Shown here piece after piece: positions 8,106 to 15,706 of a DNA stretch of 17,878 bases. Position 1 is the stretch's first letter, and every line of letters begins with the position of its first letter. The position numbers were made by a program, and so were the translations under genes. The notes under the pieces were generated by a model. That model saw nothing but the letters and a program-made list of their open reading frames with translations. It had not been told where the DNA came from and made no database searches. Source of the DNA: CAVSIS01 sp963814875 (GTDB lineage Bacteria > Acidobacteriota > Thermoanaerobaculia > Thermoanaerobaculales > Sulfomarinibacteraceae); contig CAWFFJ010000005.1 in NCBI GenBank assembly GCA_963814875.1, positions 1-17,878 on the forward strand, written 5' to 3'.

Positions 8106-8351
8106 ATGGGTTGTTGCGGTCGCACTCGCCAGCAGCTGGGGTCGGTCGGGCCCGCCCGACCTTCCAACGGGCCGCGCCCGCAGCGGCGGTTTTCGGTCAC
8201 CTTCGAGTACACCGGCGGCACCGGGATGACGGTTGTCGGTCCGGTCAGCGGCCGCCGCTACCGGTTCGACGGCCCCGGCTCCAGGATCGTGATCGACCTC
8301 CGGGACCGCCCCGGCCTCGCCCGCGTGCCGAAGCTGCGCGAGGTGGAGTGA
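8106..8351 (+). CDS. Small phage-type protein of unknown function
   Basis: An 81-residue protein starting MGCCGRT, with ATG at 8106 preceded by GAGGAG five bases upstream inside the end of the DUF1360 gene. A GTG at 8100 overlapping that stop is an alternative start. Residues 30-81 form a compact conserved-looking unit: FEYTGGTGMTVVGPVSGRRYRF, then a PG turn, then IDLRDRPGLARVPKLREV. From memory, such 'GG...V.GP.TGR.Y.F..PG....VD.RD' small proteins occur in phage and phage-like tail regions, but I cannot name a family. Its partner is the DUF1360 gene. It is convergent with the VWA gene, with about 22 nt between the stops. Confidence 0.7.
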   Translation: MGCCGRTRQQLGSVGPARPSNGPRPQRRFSVTFEYTGGTGMTVVGPVSGRRYRFDGPGSRIVIDLRDRPGLARVPKLREVE

Positions 8352-8373
8352 GAGCGGGCACCGAGCGCAGCCC

Positions 8374-9618
8374 TCAGTGGCGGTCCGAGAGGTCCTTCGC
8401 CAGCCGCTCGACGCCGTCGAGGGTGAGTGGGTACATCGGGAAGACCTGGCGCACGATCCGCACCGAGGGTGCGCCCCACCCCTCCTCCGCCATCGGGTTG
8501 AGCCAGGCGACGTGGCGGAAGTGCTCGCCGAGACGCTCGAGGAACGCGAGCCCGGGGATCGGGTTGCGGTCCATGTAGTCGATCGCGCCGAAGGGGTCGG
8601 TGAGCTCGCCCGGGTACATGTGGGCGTCGCCCACCATCACCAGCCGCGTGTCGCGGTCGAAACGCCGGAACAGCTCGTGCAGCGGGATCCGCTCCGAGAA
8701 CCTGGCGTCGGACCAGACCCGCTCGTAGACGCAGTTGTGGAAGTAGACGTGGTCGAAGTGCTGGAAGTGGCGGATGCCGTGGGCGGCGGAGAACAGCCGC
8801 TCGACGAGCTGGCGGTAAGGCTCCATCGAGCCGCCGACATCCATCGCCATGAGCAGCTTGAGCGCGTTCTTCTTCGGCCGCTCGAGCACGATCTGGAGCT
8901 CGCCGCCATCGCGGGCGGTGCGGTCGATGGTGCCCTCGAGGTCGAGCTCGTCGATGGGCCCGGTGCGCTCAAGGGAGCGCAGCTTCTTCAGCGCGAGGCC
9001 GAGCTGGCGTGTGTCCAGCACGAGGTCGCGCCGGTGCTCGCGATAGCGTCGCTCGGCGGCGACCTGCACCGCCGATCCCCCGCCGCCCTCGCCGCCGACC
9101 CGGATCCCGCCGGGATGCGAGCCGCCGTGCCCGAAGGGCGAGGTGCCGCCGGTGCCGATCCAGTGGCTGCCGCCGTCGTGGCGCTCGGTCTGCTCGCGAA
9201 GGCGCTGCTCGAAAGCCTCGCGCAGCGCGGCGACGTCGACCGCGTCGAACAGCCGCTGCCACTCGGGGTCAATCGCCCGCGGCGGCACAGGGTTTTCGAG
9301 CCACTCCCAGACCGCGCGCTCGATCTCCGCGACCTCCGAGGCGAGCCCGCGGAAGTGCTCGGCGAAGGCGAGGTCGAAGTCGTCGAGCTCCGACTCGTCA
9401 CGGACCAGGATCGAACGCGACAGCGAGTAGAAGCCAGACAGGGACGATCCGTGGAGCCCGCGCGCGAGCGCCTCGACCACGGTCAGCCACTGCTGCGGCG
9501 TCACCTTCAGCCCGCGCCCCCGCAGCCGATAGAAGAAGCCGAGCAGCACGCCGGTGTGCCCCCCCGCGCCGCTCGGCGGCGCCGGGTTCTCTTCGAGCGT
9601 GCGAGGCCTAGTCGGCAC
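8374..9618 (-). CDS. VWA-domain protein, CoxE-like, partner of MoxR ATPase
   Basis: A 414-residue protein from the GTG at 9618. The N-terminal half is helical (LLGFFYRLRGRGLKVTPQQWLTVVEALARGL, about 24-54). A glycine-rich linker follows at 149-181 (GGSHWIGTGGTSPFGHGG, then GGEGGGG). The C-terminal half is a von Willebrand A domain with MIDAS D-V-G-G-S-M at 260-265 and LVMVGDAHMYPGEL further on. This arrangement is that of the CoxE-like VWA family, which works with a MoxR AAA+ ATPase as a chaperone for metal-cofactor insertion or assembly of membrane or multi-subunit enzymes. The cognate MoxR gene lies upstream on the same strand. A TTG at 9666 would add 16 residues, but AGAGAG five bases before the GTG favours 9618. 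The MIDAS has Gly in place of the first Ser, which seems common in this subgroup. The client is unknown. Confidence 0.88.
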   Translation of the reverse strand: MPTRPRTLEENPAPPSGAGGHTGVLLGFFYRLRGRGLKVTPQQWLTVVEALARGLHGSSLSGFYSLSRSILVRDESELDDFDLAFAEHFRGLASEVAEIERAVWEWLENPVPPRAIDPEWQRLFDAVDVAALREAFEQRLREQTERHDGGSHWIGTGGTSPFGHGGSHPGGIRVGGEGGGGSAVQVAAERRYREHRRDLVLDTRQLGLALKKLRSLERTGPIDELDLEGTIDRTARDGGELQIVLERPKKNALKLLMAMDVGGSMEPYRQLVERLFSAAHGIRHFQHFDHVYFHNCVYERVWSDARFSERIPLHELFRRFDRDTRLVMVGDAHMYPGELTDPFGAIDYMDRNPIPGLAFLERLGEHFRHVAWLNPMAEEGWGAPSVRIVRQVFPMYPLTLDGVERLAKDLSDRH

Positions 9619-9784
9619 GATGTCTCTCTTCTTTGCTCGCGGGCCTCGGCATCCCCGATGACCCAATAGTCGGCGGACTCTCGATACCGGTTCGTCGTCT
9701 CTGGTGCGATCCTGTCGAAATTTGAACCGCGACGACGCTCAGAGCGCGGAGCATCTCTTCTTGAAGCTCTCCTACTCCCATCTT

Positions 9785-9812
9785 TGCGCTCTTCGCGCTC
9801 TTGGCGGTTCAG
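9785..9812. repeat. Intergenic repeat-like segment (GCGCTCTT-type)
   Basis: Between the MoxR and VWA genes the short unit GCGCTCTT is repeated directly and followed by GGCGGTTCAG. Similar 'CTTGGCGCTCTTGGCGGTTC' strings are dispersed between genes in many GC-rich genomes, often near GxxExxY-family genes (from memory). Only one locus is in this window, so the call is weak. Confidence 0.3.
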
Positions 9813-9845
9813 ACCATGCGATGGGTGGTCCAGCAGCCATTGGCA

Positions 9846-10703
<858 letters not shown>

Positions 10704-10720
10704 GGTGCTCCACCTCTCAA

Positions 10721-10755
10721 TCACAGTAACGACCGTCGGCGGGTCGTTTCTGTGA
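10721..10755 (-). promoter_or_regulatory. 35-nt inverted repeat upstream of MoxR gene
   Basis: TCACAGTAACGACC (10721-10734) and GGTCGTTTCTGTGA (10742-10755) are complementary at 13 of 14 positions around a 7-nt centre. It ends just upstream of the ribosome-binding site of the moxR-like gene, 18-52 nt before its ATG. It could be an operator for a dimeric regulator or a hairpin that controls translation. It is outside any convincing coding region. Confidence 0.6.
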
Positions 10756-10774
10756 TGGATCAGGATAGCGTGGC

Positions 10775-10826
10775 GGTGCCAGGCTTTGAGAAGTTGGGAG
10801 GTAGCGAAGTCTACAGGTAGAACTTC
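10775..10826. repeat. Short interspersed repeat, head plus hairpin (copy 1)
   Basis: The sequence starts GGTGCCAGGCTTTGAGAAG and ends in a hairpin, GAAGT-CTAC-AG-GTAG-A-ACTTC (10806-10826). The same head (GGTGCCAGGCTT) and an ACTTCC-ending hairpin occur at 17046-17116. The two copies in one window suggest a dispersed repeat family. Confidence 0.5.
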
Positions 10827-10873
10827 CGCCCAGAATGGTGTCGGATTGACCGGGGCGGCTGTCCGCCCGTGCC

Positions 10874-10895
10874 CCTGCAGGTCCGGACCTGCAGG
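10874..10895. repeat. 22-bp perfect palindrome
   Basis: The half-site CCTGCAGGTCC is followed directly by its exact reverse complement with no spacer. It lies in non-coding DNA and is longer than a typical chance palindrome. It could be a binding site for a dimeric protein or part of a mobile-element end. Confidence 0.5.
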
Positions 10896-11163
10896 TTGGA
10901 ACGCTGCCACGCGCGCCTTTCACGTGTGTGCCGCCGCAAGGCCCACGCACTCGGCACCGTCGCGTGCTCCGCGAGGTGGGTGCAGAGGAGACCCTGTCCC
11001 AACCGGACTCGGTCGTTGCGGTGGAGTGGCCGTCAGAAGTGCTCTTCGACTGGACGCCGGACGAGGTCCGCCTGTGCCGGACCCAGCTCACCGTCAACGA
11101 GAACGACTCGCCGACGACCTCCATCCTGCCCTCGAGCTGACCTGCCTCGCAGATCTCGCTGCT

Positions 11164-12372
11164 CTACATCTGGCGCTCGAGGTGCTGGATCCCGGCATCG
11201 GCGCCGATGACCAGGAGGACGTCGCCGGCCTCCAGCCCGGAGACGGCGTCCGGCAGGTGGTCGACGAGCTCTTCCCCATCTCCCTCGTGCCGCTTGATCA
11301 ACAAGACGGTGACGTTGAACCGCCGCCGGATGTCGATCTCGCCGAGAGTCCTGCCGATGAAGCTCCCGGGGACCGGGACCTCGGCCAGGCTCACGCCCTG
11401 CACACCTGGAAGACCCTGCCTGGGCACCCCGTTGGTCAGAGCCAGCGACATGCTCGACGCCATCTCGCGCTTGAACACCTCCGAGTTGTACCGCTCGATG
11501 ACGTCCTGCGGCCAGACGGCGCCCGCCACCCGCCCCTCCTCCACCACCGGGCAGTTGTACTGGAACCCGTGAAACCGCCGCATGACGTCGTCCAGCGGGT
11601 CGTCCGGGGCGAACACCGGGAACCCCTCCACGCGCATCATGTCGGCGGCGATGATCACCGAGCCCAACGCGGCCAGGTCGGCCATGATCGGCCGGATTTC
11701 GTCCATGGTGACAACGCCCAGCAGACGCTCCTCGCCGTCCACGACGAAGAGAGCGCCCCCGGGTTCCGCGATGAAGCGGGACACCACGACCATCACGGAA
11801 TCAGCGGGCGACACCGAATTGAATGACTCACGCATGACGTCGCTGGCGGTCAGGTGACGGAGAATGTTGACGGTCTGTCCGCGTTGGATCTCGACCCCCC
11901 GCCGCAGGAGCTTCAGAGTGTAGATCGAAGCCCGTTGCAGCTGGGTTGCCAGGAGAGTGGCCGAGATGCAGGTGATCATCAGCGGCAGGATGATCTTGTA
12001 GTCGTTCGTGAGCTCGAAGATGATCAGGATGGCGGTGATCGGAGCATGGGTTGCCGCGCCGACGACGGCGCCCATCCCAACCAGGGCGTACGCACCCGGT
12101 CCACCGGTGGAGTTGGGCCACATGGTGTGGATGCCTGTTCCCACAGCACCGCCGAGCATGGCGCCGATGAACAGGGACGGGGCGAAGATCCCCCCGGACC
12201 CGCCGGACCCAATGGTCAGCGACACGGCAACGATCTTGGCCACCACCAGCACCATGTAAACCTGCTGGGTCTGCCTGAGCCGTGCATGAATGCGCCCCAG
12301 CATCGCCCTGGCACTGGAAATGACGCCCCGGATCATTTTGAGCGATTGTAGCCGAGCCGGGGCAACGGCCAT
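11164..12372 (-). pseudogene. 5'-truncated CLC chloride channel/transporter with CBS and TrkA_C domains
   Basis: 402 residues remain. Residues 35-160 are the second half of a CLC membrane domain: GSGGSGGIFAPSLFIGAMLGGAVG at 55-78 carries the G-x-F-x-P selectivity motif, then GMGAVVGAATHAPITAILIIFELT at 99-122, and the C-terminal helix with Tyr151 before the LLRRG exit. Two CBS repeats follow (about 173-230 and 240-297, with LFVVDGEERLLGVVTMDEI), then a TrkA_C/RCK_C domain at 325-398. The first half of the membrane domain, with its GSGIP and GxxGP motifs and the gating glutamate, is missing. No other frame upstream supplies it within the 138 nt before the next gene. The ATG lacks a ribosome-binding site. 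The family exchanges or conducts Cl-. This copy is probably inactive, or a 5'-deleted remnant. Reading frame and codon use are otherwise intact, so the loss may be recent. Confidence 0.8.
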
Positions 12373-12376
12373 CGGA

Positions 12377-12422
12377 GGCCCGAAGGGCCGGAGATGACTC
12401 GGTGCCTGTCACGCACTTGGCG
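12377..12422. repeat. Hairpin and GGTGCCTGTCAC element at the CLC truncation point
   Basis: GGCCC-GAA-GGGCC (12377-12389) lies just upstream of the truncated CLC start. It is followed at 12401-12422 by GGTGCCTGTCACGCACTTGG, whose GGTGCC head resembles the other intergenic repeats in the window. The position suggests a repeat at or near the deletion boundary. Low confidence. Confidence 0.3.
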
Positions 12423-12510
12423 TCTTGATCCCGATGGGTGGCTGAGGCGGTCCTCGACTGACCTCCTACGACCCGAGAGTCCGGCTGCGTGGACGCCGAC
12501 TCACAGGCTC

Positions 12511-12684
12511 CTAGAGGTTCTTGAGGACCACCGCCACTGCCAGTAGCACAAGCCCGGCCGTGACCAACACGAAGGAGTACGCGCTCAGAGCGGGGACGAC
12601 GCTCAACTCACCGAGGATCCCGAGCGCCCCAAGGGCAATGGCAATCCACCACGTGATCACCTTTGGACGACTGAGCTTCATCAT
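12511..12684 (-). CDS. Two-helix small membrane protein
   Basis: A 57-residue protein, MMKLSRPKVITWW..., with two hydrophobic helices at about 10-27 and 35-54 and a basic N-terminus. The ending VVLKNL is short. I place the start at the ATG at 12684, because AGGGGGA lies six bases upstream. An ATG at 12702 would add six residues but the purine tract then falls inside the coding sequence. It lies between the cytochrome lipoprotein and the truncated CLC gene on the same strand. No family was recognised, and the role is unknown. Confidence 0.6.
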   Translation of the reverse strand: MMKLSRPKVITWWIAIALGALGILGELSVVPALSAYSFVLVTAGLVLLAVAVVLKNL

Positions 12685-12795
12685 TGCACTTCCCCCTGAC
12701 ATCTACGGCTCTTCCTGACGATGCGACGCTGGTGAGTTGGCAGCCACAAGGTGACCCGACCTGTCGCTCCAAGGCACATCGGCGCCGATCATGGC

Positions 12796-13461
12796 CTACA
12801 TCCGGATCGAGCGCAGGTAGGCGATGACGTCCTTGATCTGGTCCTCGGTGAGAGCCTTGTTCTTGTGCGCTTTCTCTGACATGCCGCCCGGCTTTCCGTT
12901 TGCAATCATCGCCGCGAGCTCTGCGTCGGTCAGGTCCTGCACCACCGAGGAGCGCAGATCCGGGATGCTGTTCTTCTTGCCCATCGCAGTGTTCCCGCTG
13001 GCGTCGACGCCGTGGCACGAAACACACTTCGCCTTGAAGATCACCGCGCCATTCGCGAGATTTCCTTCAGCGGGAGGCTCGGAAGCCGGTTGCGAGGCTG
13101 CCGGCTCGGTGCTCTGCGGAGCAGCCGGCTCGGCTGCCTGCTGCAGCTTCTTGCTACCGCTCTCCAGCGCTGCTCCGGCGGCTGCCGTCGCCTGCCGCGC
13201 TCCGTCTTTCACGTCGCTACCAAGTTCCTTCGCGCCTTCCGCAACCTGCTCTGCGCCGGACTGCGCGGCCTTCGCGACGTCCGTCGCAACCGACGAAGCA
13301 GTCGTCATCGACTCCGGCGTGGCCGTCGCCTTGGTTTGGGCAGAGGTTTCTCTCGACGACGACTCCGTTGCGGCGGACGTTCCTGGCGTCGTCTCCTTGT
13401 TGCACGCGACGAACGCCGCAAGGACTCCGAGCGTGGCTACTGCGAGGATCTGACCTTTCAT
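12796..13461 (-). CDS. Cytochrome c lipoprotein with long helical linker
   Basis: 221 residues. The N-terminus MKGQILAVATLGVLAAFVAC is a lipoprotein signal with Cys20 as the probable lipidation site (FVA-C is an acceptable lipobox). Residues 21-60 are Thr/Ser-rich. Residues 57-112 are an Ala/Lys/Glu-rich amphipathic helix (ATDVAKAAQSGAEQVAEGAK and onward), like LEA/apolipoprotein repeats. Residues 113-133 are a Pro/Ala linker. The C-terminal domain (135-221) is a class I cytochrome c: C-V-S-C-H at 146-150 with a likely distal Met194 in GKPGGMSEKAH, then the terminal helix DQIKDVIAYLRSIR. It should carry one covalent heme outside the cytoplasmic membrane and transfer electrons. The ATG at 13461 follows AAAGGAGA by about seven bases, and an upstream ATG (13497) lacks this. 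No oxidase gene is visible nearby. Confidence 0.9.
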   Translation of the reverse strand: MKGQILAVATLGVLAAFVACNKETTPGTSAATESSSRETSAQTKATATPESMTTASSVATDVAKAAQSGAEQVAEGAKELGSDVKDGARQATAAAGAALESGSKKLQQAAEPAAPQSTEPAASQPASEPPAEGNLANGAVIFKAKCVSCHGVDASGNTAMGKKNSIPDLRSSVVQDLTDAELAAMIANGKPGGMSEKAHKNKALTEDQIKDVIAYLRSIRM

Positions 13462-13963
13462 CAAACGTCTCCTTTCGACGCAGCTCATCCGGCACAATCG
13501 CTCATCGTTCTCTCTTCACGAGCCGAACTCATGAACTGCCTCCAGTCCCGGTGCAGCCTTCTGTTCAGCTGATCCTGAATCTAGCCCCCAGGTTTCCCAC
13601 CGGGAAGCGCACTTACTACCCGGGAGCAGGACCGCGACCTGGGTAGAAACTACTTCTCCAGCAATCCCGGTGCGCGCCGAGGTGCGAGGCTCTCCCCACA
13701 GTTCACCGCGTCCTTGCGGCCGCGTCGGGAAACGTGCCCGGCACGTTGCGTGAGGTTAAGGGCTCGCCGATACGGCTTAACGCCACATGCCGTGCCTGGC
13801 ACGTTTTGAAGTTTTGTGGCGAAACCGTCCGCCCAACGGCAGGGCCGTCTTGCACCCTCCTCAGCAATGCGCGCAGCGCATTAAAGGAGGCTGTGGGGCA
13901 CAGAGACCCACGCGAACCCTCCCACACGCTACGAGCCCCGCCGGGCCTATGCCCTACAGGCTC
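13462..13963. other. Intergenic region with palindromic repeat element
   Basis: About 0.5 kb without a gene. The plus- and minus-strand frames here are short and lack motifs. It contains a 7-bp inverted repeat CCCAGGT (13587-13593)...ACCTGGG (13637-13643) and the long palindromic element at 13731-13805. Confidence 0.6.
13731..13805. repeat. 75-nt palindromic element with CGTGCC-N-GGCACG ends
   Basis: Each end is a small perfect palindrome: AACGTGCC-C-GGCACGTT (13731-13747) and CGTGCC-T-GGCACG (13791-13803). Between them GTTAAG and CTTAAC also pair. The full element is therefore an imperfect palindrome with palindromes at both ends, as in REP/BIME elements mobilised by RAYT (TnpA-REP) transposases. 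AAAACGTGCC occurs twice again at 16845-16872. No transposase is present here. Confidence 0.55.
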
Positions 13964-15388
13964 CTAATCGATGCTGATCTCGACCGGGAAATCGCCGACC
14001 GGACACGACGCCGGCAGGTGTCCGTCCGCCAGTGCCGCCAGCAGCTCGGCTGGGTCGTTCCGGAAGTGGACCGTGGTCGCCAACCCCTCGACCCTGGCCC
14101 GAATGAGGGCACGCTCGAAGGCGAGCACATCGGGGAGCAACGCGTCTTCGAGCCGAAGCCCTTCGAGGTGCCGGGCAAACGCCTCCGCCTCCGTCGATGC
14201 GAAGGCCTCTGGAGGGCTCTTCTCCCAGAACTCACTCAGCACCTTGCGATAGCCCGCCTCGCCGAGAGTGAGAATGAGTAGCCGCGAGGTGAGCTTCAAG
14301 GCGTCCACGACCATCCCCGCGCGGAACTCGCCGACCAGCCTCTGGAGCAGCGCCACTCCCGGGTCGGCCCGCAGCTCATCCGCCAGCGCTTCGTGGCAAG
14401 GGTGCCCGATCGCGAGGGCGCCGAGAGCATCCTCCCACTGCCGCGGTGAAGGCGAGCCGGGGTCGTCTTCCGGCATCTCGACCACCCGTGGCCGAGACGA
14501 TGGTCGGGACGGCCGGCGCCGCCGCTCGCGCCCTTCCCACAGCCGGTGCAGCAGCTCGAGCTGCTCGCGCACCCCGTCGAGACCGAAACGGCGGATGTAG
14601 TCGGGCAGAACCTCGAAGACGAGCGCGTGGAGCTCCGGCAGCTCGGGTAGGACCTCCGCGGCCAACGCTGCGAGCGGCGCAGGGACCGCACCGGAGTGGG
14701 CGTCGATCGTGAACCCGTCGAGCTCGAGACCCCCGGCGAGATGGACCTCCCAGACCCGCTCGAGCGGAAGCTCCTCGAGGTACTTCCTGACCGCCTGCCG
14801 ACCGTTCCTCTCATTCACCCAGAGGTTGTGGAGGTCGAGCAGAATCCCGCAGTCCGCGCGCTCAGCGATGGACCCCACGAAGCAGCCGTCGGGAATCTCC
14901 CCGGAGCGGGGGCGGAGGTAGTTCACACCGGTTTCGAAGGCGAACGGCACTGGCAACTTCCCCGCAACCTGCCGGACCGCATCCACCGCCACCTCGATTC
15001 CCGCCGAGGTCTGGACGGGCGGCAGCAGGAATCCGGTGTTGAACGTCCGCCCGTCGCTGCCGGCGCGGTTGAAGCTGAGGTGTTCGCTCGCCCACGCCGC
15101 CCCGAGGTCGTGCACCGCCCTCAGGGTGGGCGCGAGCTGGTGTGGCCCGGCCTGGCGGGATCCCCCGACCGGGAAACCGACGCCGTGGACGAGCTTGGGC
15201 TGCGGCAACGAGCGCAGACGCTCCATCGCGACCGAGTTGGCGCGGTACGATCGCGGTTCGCCGGGTGTTTCGAACCAGAATGCCTGCGGCTCCACCTCGC
15301 AGACGTTGACGAGATCAGTCCCGGGCTCGAGCAGGGGCTCGAGCCCGGGCCAGAATACGATCCCTACCCCGAGGTCGGGGAGGCTCAC
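13964..15388 (-). CDS. MNIO (DUF692) iron-dependent peptide-modifying enzyme with fused partner-like domain
   Basis: 474 residues. Residues 1-285 match the TIM-barrel DUF692 family (multinuclear non-heme iron oxidative enzymes such as MbnB and TglH). Metal-ligand type segments are seen: LVHGVGF (His68), SEHLSF (102-103), FETGVNYL (Glu152), LLDLHNLWVNE (Asp185, His187, Asn188), WEVHLAGG (His216), IDAHSG (Asp229, His231), VFEVLPDY (Glu259). A basic/Pro linker runs from about 288 to 310. The C-terminal 160 residues resemble DUF2063/HvfC-type partner proteins (FRAGMVVDALKLTSRLLILTL, then FWEKSPPEAFAS and LPDVLAFERALIRAR). In known systems that partner is a separate subunit which recruits the precursor peptide. 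The start is GTG and overlaps the stop of the upstream peptide gene (GTGA), so translation is coupled. The enzyme probably oxidises Cys (or Asp/Asn) in that peptide using Fe and O2. The substrate assignment is inference. Confidence 0.85.
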   Translation of the reverse strand: MSLPDLGVGIVFWPGLEPLLEPGTDLVNVCEVEPQAFWFETPGEPRSYRANSVAMERLRSLPQPKLVHGVGFPVGGSRQAGPHQLAPTLRAVHDLGAAWASEHLSFNRAGSDGRTFNTGFLLPPVQTSAGIEVAVDAVRQVAGKLPVPFAFETGVNYLRPRSGEIPDGCFVGSIAERADCGILLDLHNLWVNERNGRQAVRKYLEELPLERVWEVHLAGGLELDGFTIDAHSGAVPAPLAALAAEVLPELPELHALVFEVLPDYIRRFGLDGVREQLELLHRLWEGRERRRRPSRPSSRPRVVEMPEDDPGSPSPRQWEDALGALAIGHPCHEALADELRADPGVALLQRLVGEFRAGMVVDALKLTSRLLILTLGEAGYRKVLSEFWEKSPPEAFASTEAEAFARHLEGLRLEDALLPDVLAFERALIRARVEGLATTVHFRNDPAELLAALADGHLPASCPVGDFPVEISID

Positions 15389-15630
15389 ATGCCTTCGACG
15401 AAGCGCGTGTCCACCTCGAGCGTCGCGGGGTTGACGACAAAGTCACGCTCGTGGAGGAAGCGGATGTCCCAGCCCGAGTGGCACCCCTCACAGCCCAGCC
15501 TTCCCAGCACCGACGCCGTCACCTTCTGCATCTTTTTCATGTCGTAACCCACCCCGGCGGGGATGTGTACACGGATGGTGCGGTCGTCCCACTTCGCGAT
15601 CCGTTCAGTTGCTGCACTCCCGGTTGCCAT
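15385..15630 (-). CDS. Candidate RiPP-type precursor peptide for the MNIO
   Basis: 81 residues from the ATG at 15630, with AAGGGAAGAG just upstream. No signal peptide. The N-terminal part (1-45) is charged and looks like a leader (ERIAKWDDRTIRVHIPAG). Then comes L-G-C-E-G-C-H-S-G-W-D-I-R-F (45-58; Cys47, Cys50, His51, Asp55), followed by LHERDFVVNPATLEVDTRF. The C-x-x-C-H looks like a haem site, but there is no export signal and the enzyme next door modifies Cys-containing peptides. Its stop codon overlaps the MNIO start by 4 nt, and the two genes share one promoter. I infer it is the substrate, or part of the modified protein. It may instead be a small metal-binding protein. An upstream ATG at 15735 would overlap the promoter, so it is not used. 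Confidence 0.75.
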   Translation of the reverse strand: MATGSAATERIAKWDDRTIRVHIPAGVGYDMKKMQKVTASVLGRLGCEGCHSGWDIRFLHERDFVVNPATLEVDTRFVEGM

Positions 15631-15677
15631 GGACTCTTCCCTTTCTGCAGGACGTTTCTGCGCCTGCGGTACATCAC

Positions 15678-15706
15678 GTCTCAAGTGACTATGAGACTGA
15701 ATCTCT
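15678..15706 (-). promoter_or_regulatory. Candidate Fur/Rrf2-like operator of the MNIO operon
   Basis: TGAGACTGAATCTCT (15692-15706) is a 7-1-7-like inverted repeat that matches the form TGAGAATGATTCTCA at 12 of 15 positions. It begins directly after the -10 hexamer, so a bound regulator would cover the transcription start. A second arm, GTCTCA at 15678-15683, pairs with TGAGAC at 15692-15697. The placement suits repression by a metal- or redox-sensing regulator. Which regulator acts here is inference. Confidence 0.45.

Larger units (their letters stand above)
10704..11163. other. Repeat-rich intergenic region between MoxR and CLC genes
   Basis: About 460 nt with no convincing gene. It contains the 35-nt inverted repeat, one copy of the interspersed repeat, and a 22-bp perfect palindrome. 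At about 11010-11140 one stretch has strongly coding-like third positions in two frames: a plus frame reading VEWPSEVLFDWTPDEVRLC to a stop at 11140, and a minus frame continuing after the CLC stop. It may be a remnant of a decayed gene, but I cannot identify it. Confidence 0.5.

Noticed and set aside
8377..9669. A 430-codon plus-strand frame opposite the VWA gene
   Set aside because: It is a mirror of the VWA coding sequence, repetitive and without motifs. The minus strand has a MIDAS and a partner MoxR gene.
11828..12412. A second minus-strand frame overlapping the CLC gene, considered as the missing CLC N-terminal half
   Set aside because: Its translation has no CLC motifs or hydrophobic helices and only shadows the CLC frame.
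15475..15495. The CEGCH motif in the small peptide as a cytochrome c haem site
   Set aside because: The protein has no signal peptide or axial Met context, and its gene is coupled to an MNIO enzyme. A peptide-modification substrate fits better.
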